A stretch of 64,000 bases of DNA from Paenibacillus odorifer (GCF_000758725.1 NZ_CP009428.1:3596001-3660000), one strand, 5' to 3'. Shown: positions 1 through 8,904, numbered from the stretch's first letter. Numbers and translations are program-made. The notes: generated by a model not told the origin, from the sequence alone.

Positions 1-2
1 GG

Positions 3-413
3 ATTGCGATGGCTCTCGCCCAGCAAACCGATCTGATCCTGCTGGATGAACCCACCACCTATCTGGACCTGGCGCATCAGCTTGAAGTGCTGGAACTGCT
101 CTATGAACTGAATCGCAGTCAACAGGTGACGATTGTGATGGTGCTGCATGACCTGAATCTGGCAGCACGCTTCTCCGACTATATGGTGGCGATTCGTGAG
201 GGCCAGGTGGTGGAGCATGGTTCGCCAGAGCGTGTAATGACGGTACGAACGCTGCGTGAGGTGTTTGCCATTGATGCCGAGATTATGCTGGAACCACGAA
301 CAGGGCGACCGGTGTATGTGACGTACGAGCTCTTGCGTGATAGTCGTAGAGAACAAGGAGTAGATCAAGGATTCCCAAAAGCTAAGGAACAGAAAGAGGC
401 GATTGCCACTTGA
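3..413 (+). CDS. Iron-siderophore ABC transporter ATP-binding protein (3' part)
   Basis: The gene enters from the left edge, so only the last ~136 codons are present; frame is open from base 3. The visible part carries Walker B (LILLDEPTTYLDL), with the D-loop, and the switch histidine in VLHDLN. The EVFAIDAEI segment and the short C-terminal tail are typical of FecE/FhuC/FepC-type ATPases that energise ferric-siderophore import at the inner face of the membrane. Walker A and the ABC signature lie outside the window. Which siderophore is carried cannot be told. A strand-matched hairpin with a T-run lies ~200 bases downstream, so this is probably the last gene of its operon. Confidence 0.85.
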   Translation: MAMALAQQTDLILLDEPTTYLDLAHQLEVLELLYELNRSQQVTIVMVLHDLNLAARFSDYMVAIREGQVVEHGSPERVMTVRTLREVFAIDAEIMLEPRTGRPVYVTYELLRDSRREQGVDQGFPKAKEQKEAIAT

Positions 414-612
414 AAATCGCATAGCGTGTCCTCCTAGGAGCACGGAAATACTGGTGCAGTTAGGCATTGGATTTGCCGGGGTCGTGATAGCCACGATTCA
501 ACGCGTATAGCCTTTGCTGTAGCTTCCACAAGCAACTCCATAAAAGGGGGCTATGGCTTTGTTGGGGAGGGGAGAGATAATAATAAATTACAACATATCC
601 TAAATAAAATTC

Positions 613-646
613 AAAGCCGCAGGTACCTAGCTTGCGGGCTTTTTTT
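613..646 (+). terminator. Rho-independent terminator after the siderophore ATPase
   Basis: AAAGCC-GCA pairs with TTGCGGGCTTT (one bulged base) and runs into seven T. It lies 200 bases past the stop of the ABC ATPase with no other gene between. Confidence 0.6.
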
Positions 647-1181
647 ATTATTCGGAGCACTAGATTACGTGATTAATTTGAGAAAACCAGTATATATAAC
701 TCTAAATGAAGCAAGGAGGACTATTGAAGGTATCAGAGGAATGCGCAACAAGCAGATTGCCCGGAAACTGCAGATGGGGACCGCAACACAGCAGTTGAGA
801 AGATCAGCTGGTTCAGACTCAGGGCGCACAATCACAATAGAATCTAAACGTGGCTGAAAGCTTGGAACAGATGTATCCCGCGGTGAGGACAAATCGGGCT
901 GAACCGTACCATAAATAGGGTGAAAAATTAGTTGTGATTGAAGTTTATATAGAGATAAAATCAACCCCTAAGATGACTCTTAGGTTTTTGTATATGACTT
1001 AATACAACAATATTTACAAATTCATGATACGATATTGCTAAATTGGGAAATAGATGCTCCATATGTAAGATAGAATTAATTATTGATAGAACTGTTGAAG
1101 ATGAATCATAACAAAATGATTGATGATCAACCAAGGATGTTTACTGAAACTATTATGACTCTGTAGAATGGGGGCCACTAT
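647..1181. other. Gap without a recognisable gene
   Basis: About 530 bases between the first terminator and the SUKH gene. Short open frames exist (for example 669-857 on the plus strand, 62 codons), but none has a ribosome binding site or a recognisable domain. The stretch 700-860 reads like coding-derived sequence (a basic helix around GMRNKQIARKL) and could be a fossil of a helix-turn-helix gene; this is only an impression. Confidence 0.3.
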
Positions 1182-2675
1182 ATGTCGTTAGCTAATAAAA
1201 AAGAAGAGTGTTTACTTATTGAGACATTAAAATCGCATATACCAAATGTAGAGGAATTACTGAATCCAGCACTTGAGGAATCAGAAATAGATCTTTTCGA
1301 GAGCATGATGAACTGCAAATTTCCAGAAGATTTCAGAAAGTTATACATGAATTCTAATGGAGAAGGAGAGCAGATTTTTGGTGTTATGGCTGGTCTTGGT
1401 TGGATGAACATTGAATCGATAGTAAGCAACTGGAAGTCCCTTTTGGAATCAGCATACGATATTATATCCAGCAAATCAGATGTAATAAAAGATGGGAACT
1501 ACAGAGAAGGCTGGATTCCTTTTGCTGAAGATGGTGGTGGCTCATTTTTGGCAATAGATTTAGACCCCGGAAATAAAGGCGTTTATGGGCAAATTATTAC
1601 GATTGATCATAATTCTAATTTTTCCTATGTTATTGCTGAAAGTTTGGGGCATTTCTTTGAATTTATTGATTCGAGCCTCAGAAATAATAGTATTGGTATT
1701 CGTGAAGAAGATGATGTAATCATATTATCTCGTGAAAATGGAAGTTTGTTAGATGATATTTTAGCTTTGACTAATTGGAATATCGAAGAGAACAGCCTTA
1801 TCCCTGTAAGCGGATTTTGGGAAGAGTATTTTAAAGACGATGTTGAGAGTGGTTTTGTATCTTCAAAAACATTGAAAAAAAAGAGAATGGTATTTATTAG
1901 AGCTGATCAAGCTCAAAAATACGGAGCAATATCTTTGGATATTTTAACCCATATGGTTAATCTTAAAGAACTTATTATACATGCGGATGAAATTACTAAT
2001 TTTGATGTACTTCAACGGTTGACTTCTTTAGCAGAACTTGTGATAGGATCAGAAGCTTTTAAAGAGTCTGATTTGAAGTACTTGGTTTCTTTAGATGGGT
2101 TAAGGAAGCTAACATTAATAGGACTTCCATTAAAAGATATACATAAACTGAAAGATATAAAGAATTTAAAGAGTTTGAGATTATGTAGAATGAACTCAAT
2201 TGAAATGGAATTAATAGGAACTATAAAAAATTTGAAGGAACTAAGTTTAGAAGAAATGGAGGTTGGCGACCTGCTTTATATTTCAAACCTTAGTAAGTTA
2301 ATAAAACTAGAGCTCAAACAAGTGACAATACCACATTTATCATTCTTAAAAGCTTTAAAGAATCTTACGGTTTTTGAGACAGATAGCTGTGCAATAGATG
2401 AATCACATATAGAGGTTATAGGAGAATTGAAGAAATTAAAGCAGTTCACTTATCCGGTTGGAGATTTAACAATACTCAAAAATTGTATGAGTCTAAAGCA
2501 GATTGGAGTAGATGCATCAAGACTTAAAGGTTTGGAGGAAATTTCAGACTGTAATATAGTCGATATAACTATATTTCATGCAACATCGAAAGAGAATGCG
2601 AAGTCCGTAGTCGCGGAGTTTAGTAAATACTTTAAACTTCAGTCATATGGATGGCAGGTAACATGGAAAGATTAA
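1182..2675 (+). CDS. SUKH (SMI1/KNR4) domain protein with C-terminal leucine-rich repeats
   Basis: 497 aa. Residues ~24-165 match the SMI1/KNR4 (SUKH) fold: an N-terminal helix with E-x-x-x-x-G-type acidic residues, FPEDFRKLYMNSNGEGE, then WIPFAEDGGGSFLAIDLDPG (111-130), the family hallmark. Residues ~240-470 contain irregular leucine-rich repeats (LKSLRL, LKELSLEEM, LIKLELKQV, LTVFETD). SUKH proteins are known as cytosolic immunity partners of contact-dependent and polymorphic toxins; the repeats may bind the target. No toxin gene is adjacent, so this looks like an orphan immunity or housekeeping SUKH. GGGGG sits eight bases before the ATG. Codon use is very AT-rich compared with downstream genes, suggesting acquisition. 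Confidence 0.8.
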   Translation: MSLANKKEECLLIETLKSHIPNVEELLNPALEESEIDLFESMMNCKFPEDFRKLYMNSNGEGEQIFGVMAGLGWMNIESIVSNWKSLLESAYDIISSKSDVIKDGNYREGWIPFAEDGGGSFLAIDLDPGNKGVYGQIITIDHNSNFSYVIAESLGHFFEFIDSSLRNNSIGIREEDDVIILSRENGSLLDDILALTNWNIEENSLIPVSGFWEEYFKDDVESGFVSSKTLKKKRMVFIRADQAQKYGAISLDILTHMVNLKELIIHADEITNFDVLQRLTSLAELVIGSEAFKESDLKYLVSLDGLRKLTLIGLPLKDIHKLKDIKNLKSLRLCRMNSIEMELIGTIKNLKELSLEEMEVGDLLYISNLSKLIKLELKQVTIPHLSFLKALKNLTVFETDSCAIDESHIEVIGELKKLKQFTYPVGDLTILKNCMSLKQIGVDASRLKGLEEISDCNIVDITIFHATSKENAKSVVAEFSKYFKLQSYGWQVTWKD

Positions 2676-2732
2676 TGAAACTTGCCTACGCTGAGCTTTA
2701 TCATAATAGGGTGGAATTTTTATAAAAGAAAG

Positions 2733-2769
2733 GAGACCTTTCCGGTAAGCAATCAGAGGGGTCTTTTTT
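2733..2769 (+). terminator. Possible terminator after the SUKH gene
   Basis: A short stem (GAGACC with GGTCTT) ends in six T, 60 bases after the stop codon. The stem is weak and the loop long. Confidence 0.35.
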
Positions 2770-2930
2770 GCGAAACAAGAAATAATATACATGGGTCTGT
2801 GAAGTTTACAATTGTAATCTAATTATTGAACGTCTAGCATTAAGTAAAATGGAACGATACATTAGGTGGATAAGGCGTACTACGGGTTGTTTATATTATC
2901 CTCGCATAATTTTTTCGATATGGAGAGTTT

Positions 2931-4403
2931 ATGAAAAAGACTATTGTTTGTGTGATAACGATACTTATATTAATCTCAGGATTCGCAACACAAAGTTATG
3001 CGTCGTTGTCAGATACGCAATCTGCGGCAATACACGCGTTGCTGGATGATGCCCGTCGTATATCAGGTGTGCCGGGAATGTCAATCTCGATACTTGCTGA
3101 TGATGAAATGTTCTACTTTTCTTCCGGGTATGCAGACCGTAAAAGTGGGTTGTCTGCAAGTGAAAATACACTATATGAGTTGGCCTCGGTCAGTAAAGCC
3201 TTTACCGGCATGGGCATTCTGCTGTTGGAGGAGCAAGGGCTGCTGTCAATGACTGACACTGTCCAAAAATATTTACCTTGGTTTACGTTAAAGTATCAAG
3301 GGAAACCTGTTGATATGACAAGCCTTACACTCAATAACTTTCTTCACCATACTAGCGGCCTAACAAATAGTAGGCATTCTCAAAATATTCCACAAGGCAA
3401 TACACCAGATTTGCTGCAAAAGACTGTGGAAAAGCTGGTAGATGCTGGGTTGGCGTTCCCTCCCGGTGAACAGTATAGCTATGGAACCGTTAATTATGAC
3501 GTATTGGGTTTGGTTATTGAGATTGTGTCGGGACAAAGCTATGAAGACTTTATGAGGGAACAGGTATTTCAGCCGTTAGGTCTTCACCAGACGTATGTTT
3601 ATAAAGAAGATGCTCAAGCCACCGGACAGTTGGCACAGGGCTACCGTTCTTCCTTTTTTATGACAACTCCATATAACGCACCGGATTATTCCGGGAATAA
3701 ACCCGCAGGCTACATCATTTCTTGTACAAAAGATATGGCGCGTTGGATGAGCATACAGATGGGTATTGTGAAGGACATACCCGAAATATTCCATACGGTT
3801 ATCGAAAAATCACATCAGGGTGATATGTCTGTTCCGGCTGTCAACGAAATGTATTATGCGGCGGGCTGGACGGTAAACGCCAACCAAACGATTATAGAGC
3901 ACCCCGGGGGAAATCCCAATTTTGGAACCGAAGTGATCATACTGCCAAATGAACGAACAGCCGTCTGCTTGCTGACCAACGGCGCAAATATCAACAGAAG
4001 CATTGTACTAAAAGTTAAAGATATATTAGACGGCAATCTAACGCAGTCATATGAAATAAGCGGCACACAGCTTTTGGACATCATTTTATCGTCTACCACA
4101 ATTATTTTTTGCTTATTGGCCGTTCTGTTCTTTCTCTTAGGATTACGCAGAAGGAAGACGAATGAGCGGCAGCCAATGACAAAAAAGCGAATAATCGTAA
4201 CAGCTATTTTGCTGATTGCTACGATTGCCCTGTGTATAATGTGCTGTGCATTAGATTGGTCAACGATACTTATTTGGCAAACATATAGTGTTCTTACAGC
4301 CTTGATTTCGTCAGCATTATTAACAGCAAGCATTACATGGTTTGTATACACTCACCGATATAATAGTCTGATAAGAGGAGGGGCAGAGCGCGGTTTTTTT
4401 TGA
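2931..4403 (+). CDS. Beta-lactamase-family serine hydrolase, membrane-anchored
   Basis: 490 aa. A signal peptide (residues 1-25) precedes a class C beta-lactamase/PBP-like domain: SVSK at 86-89 supplies the nucleophilic Ser and Lys, and HPGG near residue 325 sits where the KTG/HSG box lies. The second motif, usually Y-S-N in this family, reads Y-G-T (184-186) within YSYGTVNYDVLG, a notable substitution. Three or so hydrophobic segments follow residue 375, so the enzyme is probably tethered outside the cell. Relatives include D-amino-acid peptidases, esterases and cell-wall hydrolases; true beta-lactamase activity is not implied. GGAGAG lies six bases before the start. No partner gene is evident. 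Confidence 0.8.
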   Translation: MKKTIVCVITILILISGFATQSYASLSDTQSAAIHALLDDARRISGVPGMSISILADDEMFYFSSGYADRKSGLSASENTLYELASVSKAFTGMGILLLEEQGLLSMTDTVQKYLPWFTLKYQGKPVDMTSLTLNNFLHHTSGLTNSRHSQNIPQGNTPDLLQKTVEKLVDAGLAFPPGEQYSYGTVNYDVLGLVIEIVSGQSYEDFMREQVFQPLGLHQTYVYKEDAQATGQLAQGYRSSFFMTTPYNAPDYSGNKPAGYIISCTKDMARWMSIQMGIVKDIPEIFHTVIEKSHQGDMSVPAVNEMYYAAGWTVNANQTIIEHPGGNPNFGTEVIILPNERTAVCLLTNGANINRSIVLKVKDILDGNLTQSYEISGTQLLDIILSSTTIIFCLLAVLFFLLGLRRRKTNERQPMTKKRIIVTAILLIATIALCIMCCALDWSTILIWQTYSVLTALISSALLTASITWFVYTHRYNSLIRGGAERGFF

Positions 4404-4412
4404 TTTATGAAT

Positions 4413-4448
4413 ACATGTTCTTGTCGCGATCAAAGGACAAGAACATGT
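4413..4448. repeat. Perfect 13-bp inverted repeat
   Basis: ACATGTTCTTGTC and its exact reverse complement GACAAGAACATGT are separated by ten bases. The hairpin sits just after the serine hydrolase stop codon, between convergent genes, but neither side carries a T-run, so it is not a standard terminator. Confidence 0.7.
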
Positions 4449-4621
4449 AAACATTGCCGCTAGAAGCAGAGGGGGGAAGGAACATAAAAGGATATTTTTG
4501 ATTTTAGCAATTTATTTTACAACCCGATTGCACCTATTGAACTTCCATATCACTTAGTTAGTATATTTATCAACATTGTCTAATCCCCATCCTTAGCTGG
4601 CCCTCGCTCTGCGACCCTTCC

Positions 4622-4972
4622 TTACGACAAATCCTTTTTATACTGGATGGCCATGTAAATTCCACCAGCTAAAAATGCTAGCGCATATTTGAACAAGAAA
4701 AAGATGTTCCACATATACTCTTTAGGAAAAATCATGTCACATAGAATAATTGTCAACAGCATAAAGTAACTGCTTTTCAAAAAGATTTTATTTGTCCGTT
4801 CATCGTCTTGCCCAATCTTCTTATAAAATACATAGGTAAAAATCGCACTACCCATGAGCAGTAAAAAACCGACTCCAATGAGAATATTCCAATTTCCCGT
4901 AGATTGCTCAGCCCAGGACTTTAAAGGGTGAAAAATTGCGTTATGGATATCAGAAATAGACTTAATTTTCAT
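4622..4972 (-). CDS. Small multi-pass membrane protein of an XRE/membrane pair
   Basis: 116 aa from the second ATG (MKIKSISD), chosen because AAAGGAA lies nine bases upstream; an in-frame ATG at 4981 is the alternative. Three hydrophobic helices are visible (around NWNILIGVGFLLLMGSAIF, SSYFMLLTIILC and FFLFKYALAFLAGGIYMAI). It overlaps the 3' end of the upstream XRE regulator, so the two are translated together. Pairs of a short HTH_3 regulator and a small membrane protein are common in Bacillota; their roles are mostly unknown. No enzymatic motif is seen. Confidence 0.7.
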   Translation of the reverse strand: MKIKSISDIHNAIFHPLKSWAEQSTGNWNILIGVGFLLLMGSAIFTYVFYKKIGQDDERTNKIFLKSSYFMLLTIILCDMIFPKEYMWNIFFLFKYALAFLAGGIYMAIQYKKDLS

Positions 4973-5201
4973 TTTGATCATTTCCTTTCAAATAAGTAAA
5001 AACATCGTTTACATCAACATTAAAAAAATCGGCAATTCGAAAAGCCAATAGAAGAGTTGGAACATAATTCCCTTTTTCCATTACGAAAATGGTTTGTTTG
5101 GAAACCCCGACTTTCTCTGCTAATTCTTGCTGAGACATTCTGGCAAGTACACGATATTCATAAACCTTATTGGATATCGAATCACCAAAATCTTTCTTCA
5201 T
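4962..5201 (-). CDS. Short XRE-family transcriptional regulator (YvaO/HTH_3 type)
   Basis: 79 aa, essentially a single helix-turn-helix: MSQQELAEKVGVSKQTIFVMEKGNYVPT followed by AFRIADFFNVDVNDVF. The start chosen is the ATG at 5201, six bases after AGAGGTG; longer in-frame starts (TTG at 5222) would swallow that site. It overlaps the following membrane-protein gene. Proteins of this size usually repress their own operon; a palindrome 50 bases upstream (5251-5264) is a candidate operator. Confidence 0.85.
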   Translation of the reverse strand: MKKDFGDSISNKVYEYRVLARMSQQELAEKVGVSKQTIFVMEKGNYVPTLLLAFRIADFFNVDVNDVFTYLKGNDQNEN

Positions 5202-5250
5202 GACCATCACCTCTTGAAGCAAATTATAAACTTATTTTTAACAAAAGTAA

Positions 5251-5264
5251 AGTATACTTATACT
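5251..5264. promoter_or_regulatory. Candidate operator of the XRE/membrane pair
   Basis: AGTATACTTATACT is a 6-2-6 palindrome located 50 bases upstream of the XRE start codon. Position and symmetry suggest an autoregulatory site; no direct evidence. Confidence 0.35.
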
Positions 5265-5321
5265 AAGTAATATAAAACCTTTATGTTTACTTAGATTGCT
5301 TTGATTTACAAGACTAGACTA

Positions 5322-5360
5322 CAAAAAGAACCTGACGAAATTCATGATTCCGTCAGGTTC
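5322..5360 (-). terminator. Terminator after the MFS exporter
   Basis: Perfect 10-bp stem GAACCTGACG/CGTCAGGTTC with a 13-base loop, followed on the minus strand by TTTTTGT. It lies 135 bases after the MFS stop codon. Confidence 0.75.
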
Positions 5361-5495
5361 ACATATCGATCTGATATAATTTATGGTTTTTGGTGCTGCA
5401 TTTTATGATTTTCAGTGGCGCAAATCGATGAATGATTGCCACAATCGTGCAAGAACAATTCACAGTCAATAGCAGACGGATGGCAATCGGATTAC

Positions 5496-6674
5496 TTAAC
5501 GGCTCTGGGATGGGCGAAATCCATACCTTTTAGCACGCCAGGCAACAAACAGAGCAAGAAGCAAGAGAAGCAGGAGTGCCCAAGGAAAGGAGGTTGTACC
5601 CCATTGATTCAGAAGGACTCCTCCCAATATCCCACCGCCGGCGATAGCCAGATTCCAAACCGTTGTATTGATAGGCATCACGATATCCACACCTTGCTTC
5701 CCGGCAGCCTGGGCAAGTGCCGTCTGCAACAATGTTGCCGCACCACCGAATGTCAGCCCCCACAGCGCAACAGAAATGAAGATAATAGTACCATGCTCAC
5801 TCCAAAGTCCTAGTACAAGAGATATCAGAGCAAATCCGGTAAGACTGATGAGAACCAACGGACGCAACCAACGATCAATGAAAATCCCAATCACCCAGAT
5901 TCCCACCAGTGCCATAATTCCAAAAATAAGTAGAATCTGTCCGAGATAGGGTTCTAGCCCCATATCATCCAGGAAAGGAGAGATATAGGTGTACAAAATA
6001 TTATGTGCCAGCATCCAGGTAAGAACCACAACCAAGATAGGAATCACCCCAGGTGTGAGTAAAACTTTGAATACTGAAATGCGTTTATCAGCCGACTGTC
6101 CCGGATAATCGGGAACTTTCCAGAGCACCCAGAAAATTAGCAAGAACGCCAACAACGACATCAACCAGAACACCGAGCGCCAGCCCATTAAGGTTCCTAT
6201 CAGCGTACCGGCAGGAACTCCAAGGGATAAAGCAATGGGTGTTCCAATCATGGCTACAGCCATGCCCCTTCCCTTTAGATGATCAGGCACCATACGTAGA
6301 GCATAACTGGCAATCAAGCCCCATAAAACACCGGCAGCTACTCCGGCAAAGAAGCGAGCGACAAGTGTTAGTACATAGTTCAATGAGAGAGCTGTAATAG
6401 TGTTGAAGATAAGAAATCCGATAATCGATAGAAGCAAAAGCGGACGCCGCCGCCACCCCCCAGTCAGTACTGCCACGGGTATGGCGGCAACCATCGAACC
6501 AATGGCGTACAATGTGACAAGTTGTCCAGCCAATGCTTCCGACACCTGTAGCCCTTCTTTGATTTGCGGCAACAACCCCGCGGGAAGGGTTTCAGTCATA
6601 ATTGCAATAAAACCAGCCACAGCTAAGGCTAACAACCCCAACCATGGGAAACGATTAGAAGATAAATCAGACAT
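5496..6674 (-). CDS. MFS transporter, DHA1 drug/sugar efflux family
   Basis: 392 aa with the length and hydrophobicity of a 12-helix major facilitator. MTETLPAGLLPQI in the first loop, GGWRRRPLLL after helix 2 (motif A region) and ARFFAGVAAGVLWGL (helix 4) match the AraJ/YdhP/ChlR subgroup of H+-driven exporters. AGGAGG lies six bases before the ATG. The divergent TetR gene at 6818 and shared operator-like repeats between them indicate that the exporter is induced when TetR binds a small ligand. Substrate unknown. Confidence 0.85.
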   Translation of the reverse strand: MSDLSSNRFPWLGLLALAVAGFIAIMTETLPAGLLPQIKEGLQVSEALAGQLVTLYAIGSMVAAIPVAVLTGGWRRRPLLLLSIIGFLIFNTITALSLNYVLTLVARFFAGVAAGVLWGLIASYALRMVPDHLKGRGMAVAMIGTPIALSLGVPAGTLIGTLMGWRSVFWLMSLLAFLLIFWVLWKVPDYPGQSADKRISVFKVLLTPGVIPILVVVLTWMLAHNILYTYISPFLDDMGLEPYLGQILLIFGIMALVGIWVIGIFIDRWLRPLVLISLTGFALISLVLGLWSEHGTIIFISVALWGLTFGGAATLLQTALAQAAGKQGVDIVMPINTTVWNLAIAGGGILGGVLLNQWGTTSFPWALLLLLLLALFVAWRAKRYGFRPSQSR

Positions 6675-6718
6675 CTATGAGCCTCCTTCTAGGCAGATAT
6701 GAAAAGTTAATCGACTTG

Positions 6719-6791
6719 TGGATCGATCATTCCTTATGTTATTCAACCTTTCACACCTTGTCAATAACTTTTGGATCGATTAGTATATAAT
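6719..6791. promoter_or_regulatory. Shared control region of the MFS and TetR genes
   Basis: The 144-base divergent gap holds two direct copies of TGGATCGAT (6719-6727 and 6772-6780), 53 bases apart; the second abuts a consensus TATAAT (6786-6791) for tetR. Each copy contains the palindrome ATCGAT. They are likely TetR operators; the -35 element is not clear. Confidence 0.5.
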
Positions 6792-6817
6792 TAAGAAAAA
6801 CAAGGGGGGGATCTCTT

Positions 6818-7429
6818 ATGGCAAGAACTGGACGTCCACGCATTTTTGATCGGGATGAAGCGCTTTTAAAGGCGATGATGCTCTTTTGGGAACAAGGATA
6901 CGAAGCAACCTCGTTGCTACAACTTCGAGCGGACATGGGGAATATTTCAGCAGCCAGTTTCTATGCGGCCTTTGAGTCAAAAGAAGCCCTGTTTAAAGAA
7001 GCTGTTGAACAATATATGGGGACTTTTGGACGAGTCACGGAAAGTCTTGCGGATCACACGCTTACTCCTCGGGAAGCAATTGAAACAACTTTAAGACGTA
7101 CCGCAAAAATGCAAACGGATAGCGATCATCCGAATGGCTGTTTGATTGTGCTGTCAGCTAGCACATGCTCCTCCAAAAACAATCATATTCGTGAAATTGT
7201 TGCTGAAAAAAGAAAGCAGATTCGTAGCCACCTGCAAGATTGCATCCAGCGTGCCATAGATGTTGGTGAAATTCCTTCGTCCATAGATGTCTCGATGATG
7301 ACTACCGTCTTTGATACCTTCATGCATGGCATATCTACACAAGCAAGGGACGGAGTCCCTTTTGCAACGATTGATCGCGCCATCACGGAGGTAATGGGCA
7401 TCTGGGAGTTATTTAAACATTCAGCCTGA
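6818..7429 (+). CDS. TetR/AcrR-family repressor of the divergent MFS exporter
   Basis: 203 aa. The N-terminal HTH runs from GRPRIFDRDEALLKAMMLFWEQGYEATS to ISAASFYAAFESKEALFKEAV, with the typical YxxFxxKExL turn. The C-terminal half is helical, with CLIVLSASTCSSKNN in the ligand-domain region usual for this subgroup (TetR_C near COG1309). It reads away from the MFS gene and shares its control region, so it most likely represses both. The GGGGGGG tract before the ATG serves as the ribosome binding site. Confidence 0.85.
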   Translation: MARTGRPRIFDRDEALLKAMMLFWEQGYEATSLLQLRADMGNISAASFYAAFESKEALFKEAVEQYMGTFGRVTESLADHTLTPREAIETTLRRTAKMQTDSDHPNGCLIVLSASTCSSKNNHIREIVAEKRKQIRSHLQDCIQRAIDVGEIPSSIDVSMMTTVFDTFMHGISTQARDGVPFATIDRAITEVMGIWELFKHSA

Positions 7430-7486
7430 CTTTAAAGCGATAGAAAAACCAAAATAGAGCACTCGGCCATAACGTGAGTCAAATCA

Positions 7487-7548
7487 AAACACCTTTAAGA
7501 AAGTTCTTCCCAGTCGTAAGATAGGGGGATCATTTGAGAGGTGTTTTT
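7487..7548 (+). terminator. Possible long-loop terminator after tetR
   Basis: AAAACACCT and AGGTGTTTTT pair across a 43-base loop and end in five T, 60-120 bases after the tetR stop. It borders the transposase-like remnant, so it could instead be part of that element. Confidence 0.35.
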
Positions 7549-7720
7549 GTGTTGGTAACCAAAGTGGGCTACTCCGTAGAAGTGAAGATGAAAGCCATAG
7601 AAATGAGAGTGGCGGGCGTTTCGGGGAGAGATTATCATGGGGCGTTTTGGACTTAATGGATTGCAAGTTAGGAAAAGTGGGAGGGGAACGTTTATGAGTT
7701 TTGATTATTACTGGGGATTC
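7549..7720 (+). pseudogene. Remnant of a transposase-like helix-turn-helix gene (IS3 OrfA-like)
   Basis: The frame beginning at the GTG at 7549 reads VTKVGYSVEVKMKAIEMRVAGVS and stops early; after a one-base shift the sequence continues as REIIMGRFGLNGLQVRK. Together these resemble the N-terminal HTH of IS3-group OrfA proteins (KLKAIELRKAGVPxREIMExLGIRNxTQVK). The catalytic part and clear inverted ends are missing. The call rests on pattern recall of the family only. Confidence 0.4.
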
Positions 7721-7760
7721 TTTAGTGCGATATGTGGATATGTATGGTGTTCTGTGAAAA

Positions 7761-7830
7761 AAAGTCTTAGACTGGGTCCAGTAAATAAAGCAGCGACAGA
7801 AAAAGACTTGATAAATAAAGTCTTAGACTG
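7761..7830. repeat. Two direct copies of a 14-bp sequence
   Basis: AAAGTCTTAGACTG occurs at 7761-7774 and 7817-7830. The second copy is preceded by AAAGACTT, so it can also form a small hairpin. The surrounding 7720-7980 stretch has no gene. Confidence 0.6.
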
Positions 7831-7850
7831 CCGCTGTTGTTGCTCAATTA

Positions 7851-7866
7851 TCGTTTCCCGTTAGTT
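7851..7866 (-). repeat. 16-bp inverted repeat, left copy
   Basis: TCGTTTCCCGTTAGTT is the exact reverse complement of 11897-11912. The two copies face each other around a 4-kb segment carrying four intact genes. No target duplication is visible at the outer edges. Confidence 0.45.
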
Positions 7867-7980
7867 TAGTCAAGGATGTTACGAAAAAACTATATATTTC
7901 GATTTTCATATTTAGATTAACCCCAATTGAAGGATTTAATGAAAATAAATTAAAAATCACCATACTATTTTAACAAAAAA

Positions 7981-8904
7981 TTACTGAACATGTATTTCCG
8001 ATTTGATATCATTTTGACTTAAAAATTTCATTAAATCATTACTCAGCTGCACAATCTCATTGTTAGCATTATTCGCATAATCCGGCAACATCATATCCCT
8101 AACCATTTTAGTTCTTAGCCATGTCATAAAGAAAAGATCCAAAAATAAGTTTGGAAATTTCAGCACCATTTTAAGCATTGATGGATCAATTGAAACGCCA
8201 GCTTTTTGTATTGCCCTTAGATACGCTTTTAAAGTGACTGTTATTTTGCGTGCCGTCTTTCTGGTTCTGGCTGTTTTTTTGTCAATTATCTTATTCTCAG
8301 AATGCAAAAAACTCAACATGGCAATATCTGATACGGAATGTGTGATTAAATACGCTTGCATATCCTTTTTAATAACGTAGGGAAGCTTTGCTGTCTTAAA
8401 TAATTTTGCGAGGTTTTCTATGCGTTCTGTCACTACACTATTAATTTCTCCAAATGCAGTTGCCGCTATAAACTTTGGTAGAAATCGAGTATGCAATACT
8501 CCATCTTTAATCTGTCCGCCGAAGCCAGGAAAAGCTGGTAAAAGTCTATCCCCTACGATATCCAGCCACGAAGAAAATCCAATTGAATTACTAATCATCG
8601 TAACTATATTTTTGCTTTGATTATCTTTTAGCGCTAACAATGCTGATTCCGACCGATCATAACGAACGGTAACGAAAATAAAATCGTATACATCGTCATT
8701 TTCGAGCGTATCAATGACATTCACTTGTATCGATCTAACTGTACCTTTTTCTATATACTGCAGGCCATTTTCTCTTAATGATGTATATCTATTCGAATGT
8801 GCAAACAGGCTAACGTCAAACCCTGCTTCAATAAGCTTAATTGCGTACATGCTCCCGATGACACCTGCACCAAAAATTAAAATTCTATCTTGTTTTGCTG
8901 ACAA
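7981..8904 (-). CDS. PanE/ApbA-like ketopantoate-reductase-family dehydrogenase
   Basis: 307 aa. A Rossmann fold opens the protein: ILIFGAGVIGSMYAIKL with GxGxxG at residues 12-17. The pattern continues with FIFVTVRYDRSESAL and NSIGF, as in PanE/ApbA NADPH-dependent 2-oxoacid reductases. The C-terminal helical domain (from ~175) is shorter on recognisable catalytic residues than true PanE, and the gene sits away from panB/panC. It therefore probably reduces another substrate. Start is TTG, five bases after AGGGGTGG. It is divergent from a TetR gene at 9053, whose operator lies between them; related oxidoreductases paired with TetR are common. Confidence 0.75.
   Translation of the reverse strand: MSAKQDRILIFGAGVIGSMYAIKLIEAGFDVSLFAHSNRYTSLRENGLQYIEKGTVRSIQVNVIDTLENDDVYDFIFVTVRYDRSESALLALKDNQSKNIVTMISNSIGFSSWLDIVGDRLLPAFPGFGGQIKDGVLHTRFLPKFIAATAFGEINSVVTERIENLAKLFKTAKLPYVIKKDMQAYLITHSVSDIAMLSFLHSENKIIDKKTARTRKTARKITVTLKAYLRAIQKAGVSIDPSMLKMVLKFPNLFLDLFFMTWLRTKMVRDMMLPDYANNANNEIVQLSNDLMKFLSQNDIKSEIHVQ

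Noticed and set aside
460..660. Minus-strand frame in the first gap
   Set aside because: It runs across the terminator of the siderophore ATPase and has no start signal.
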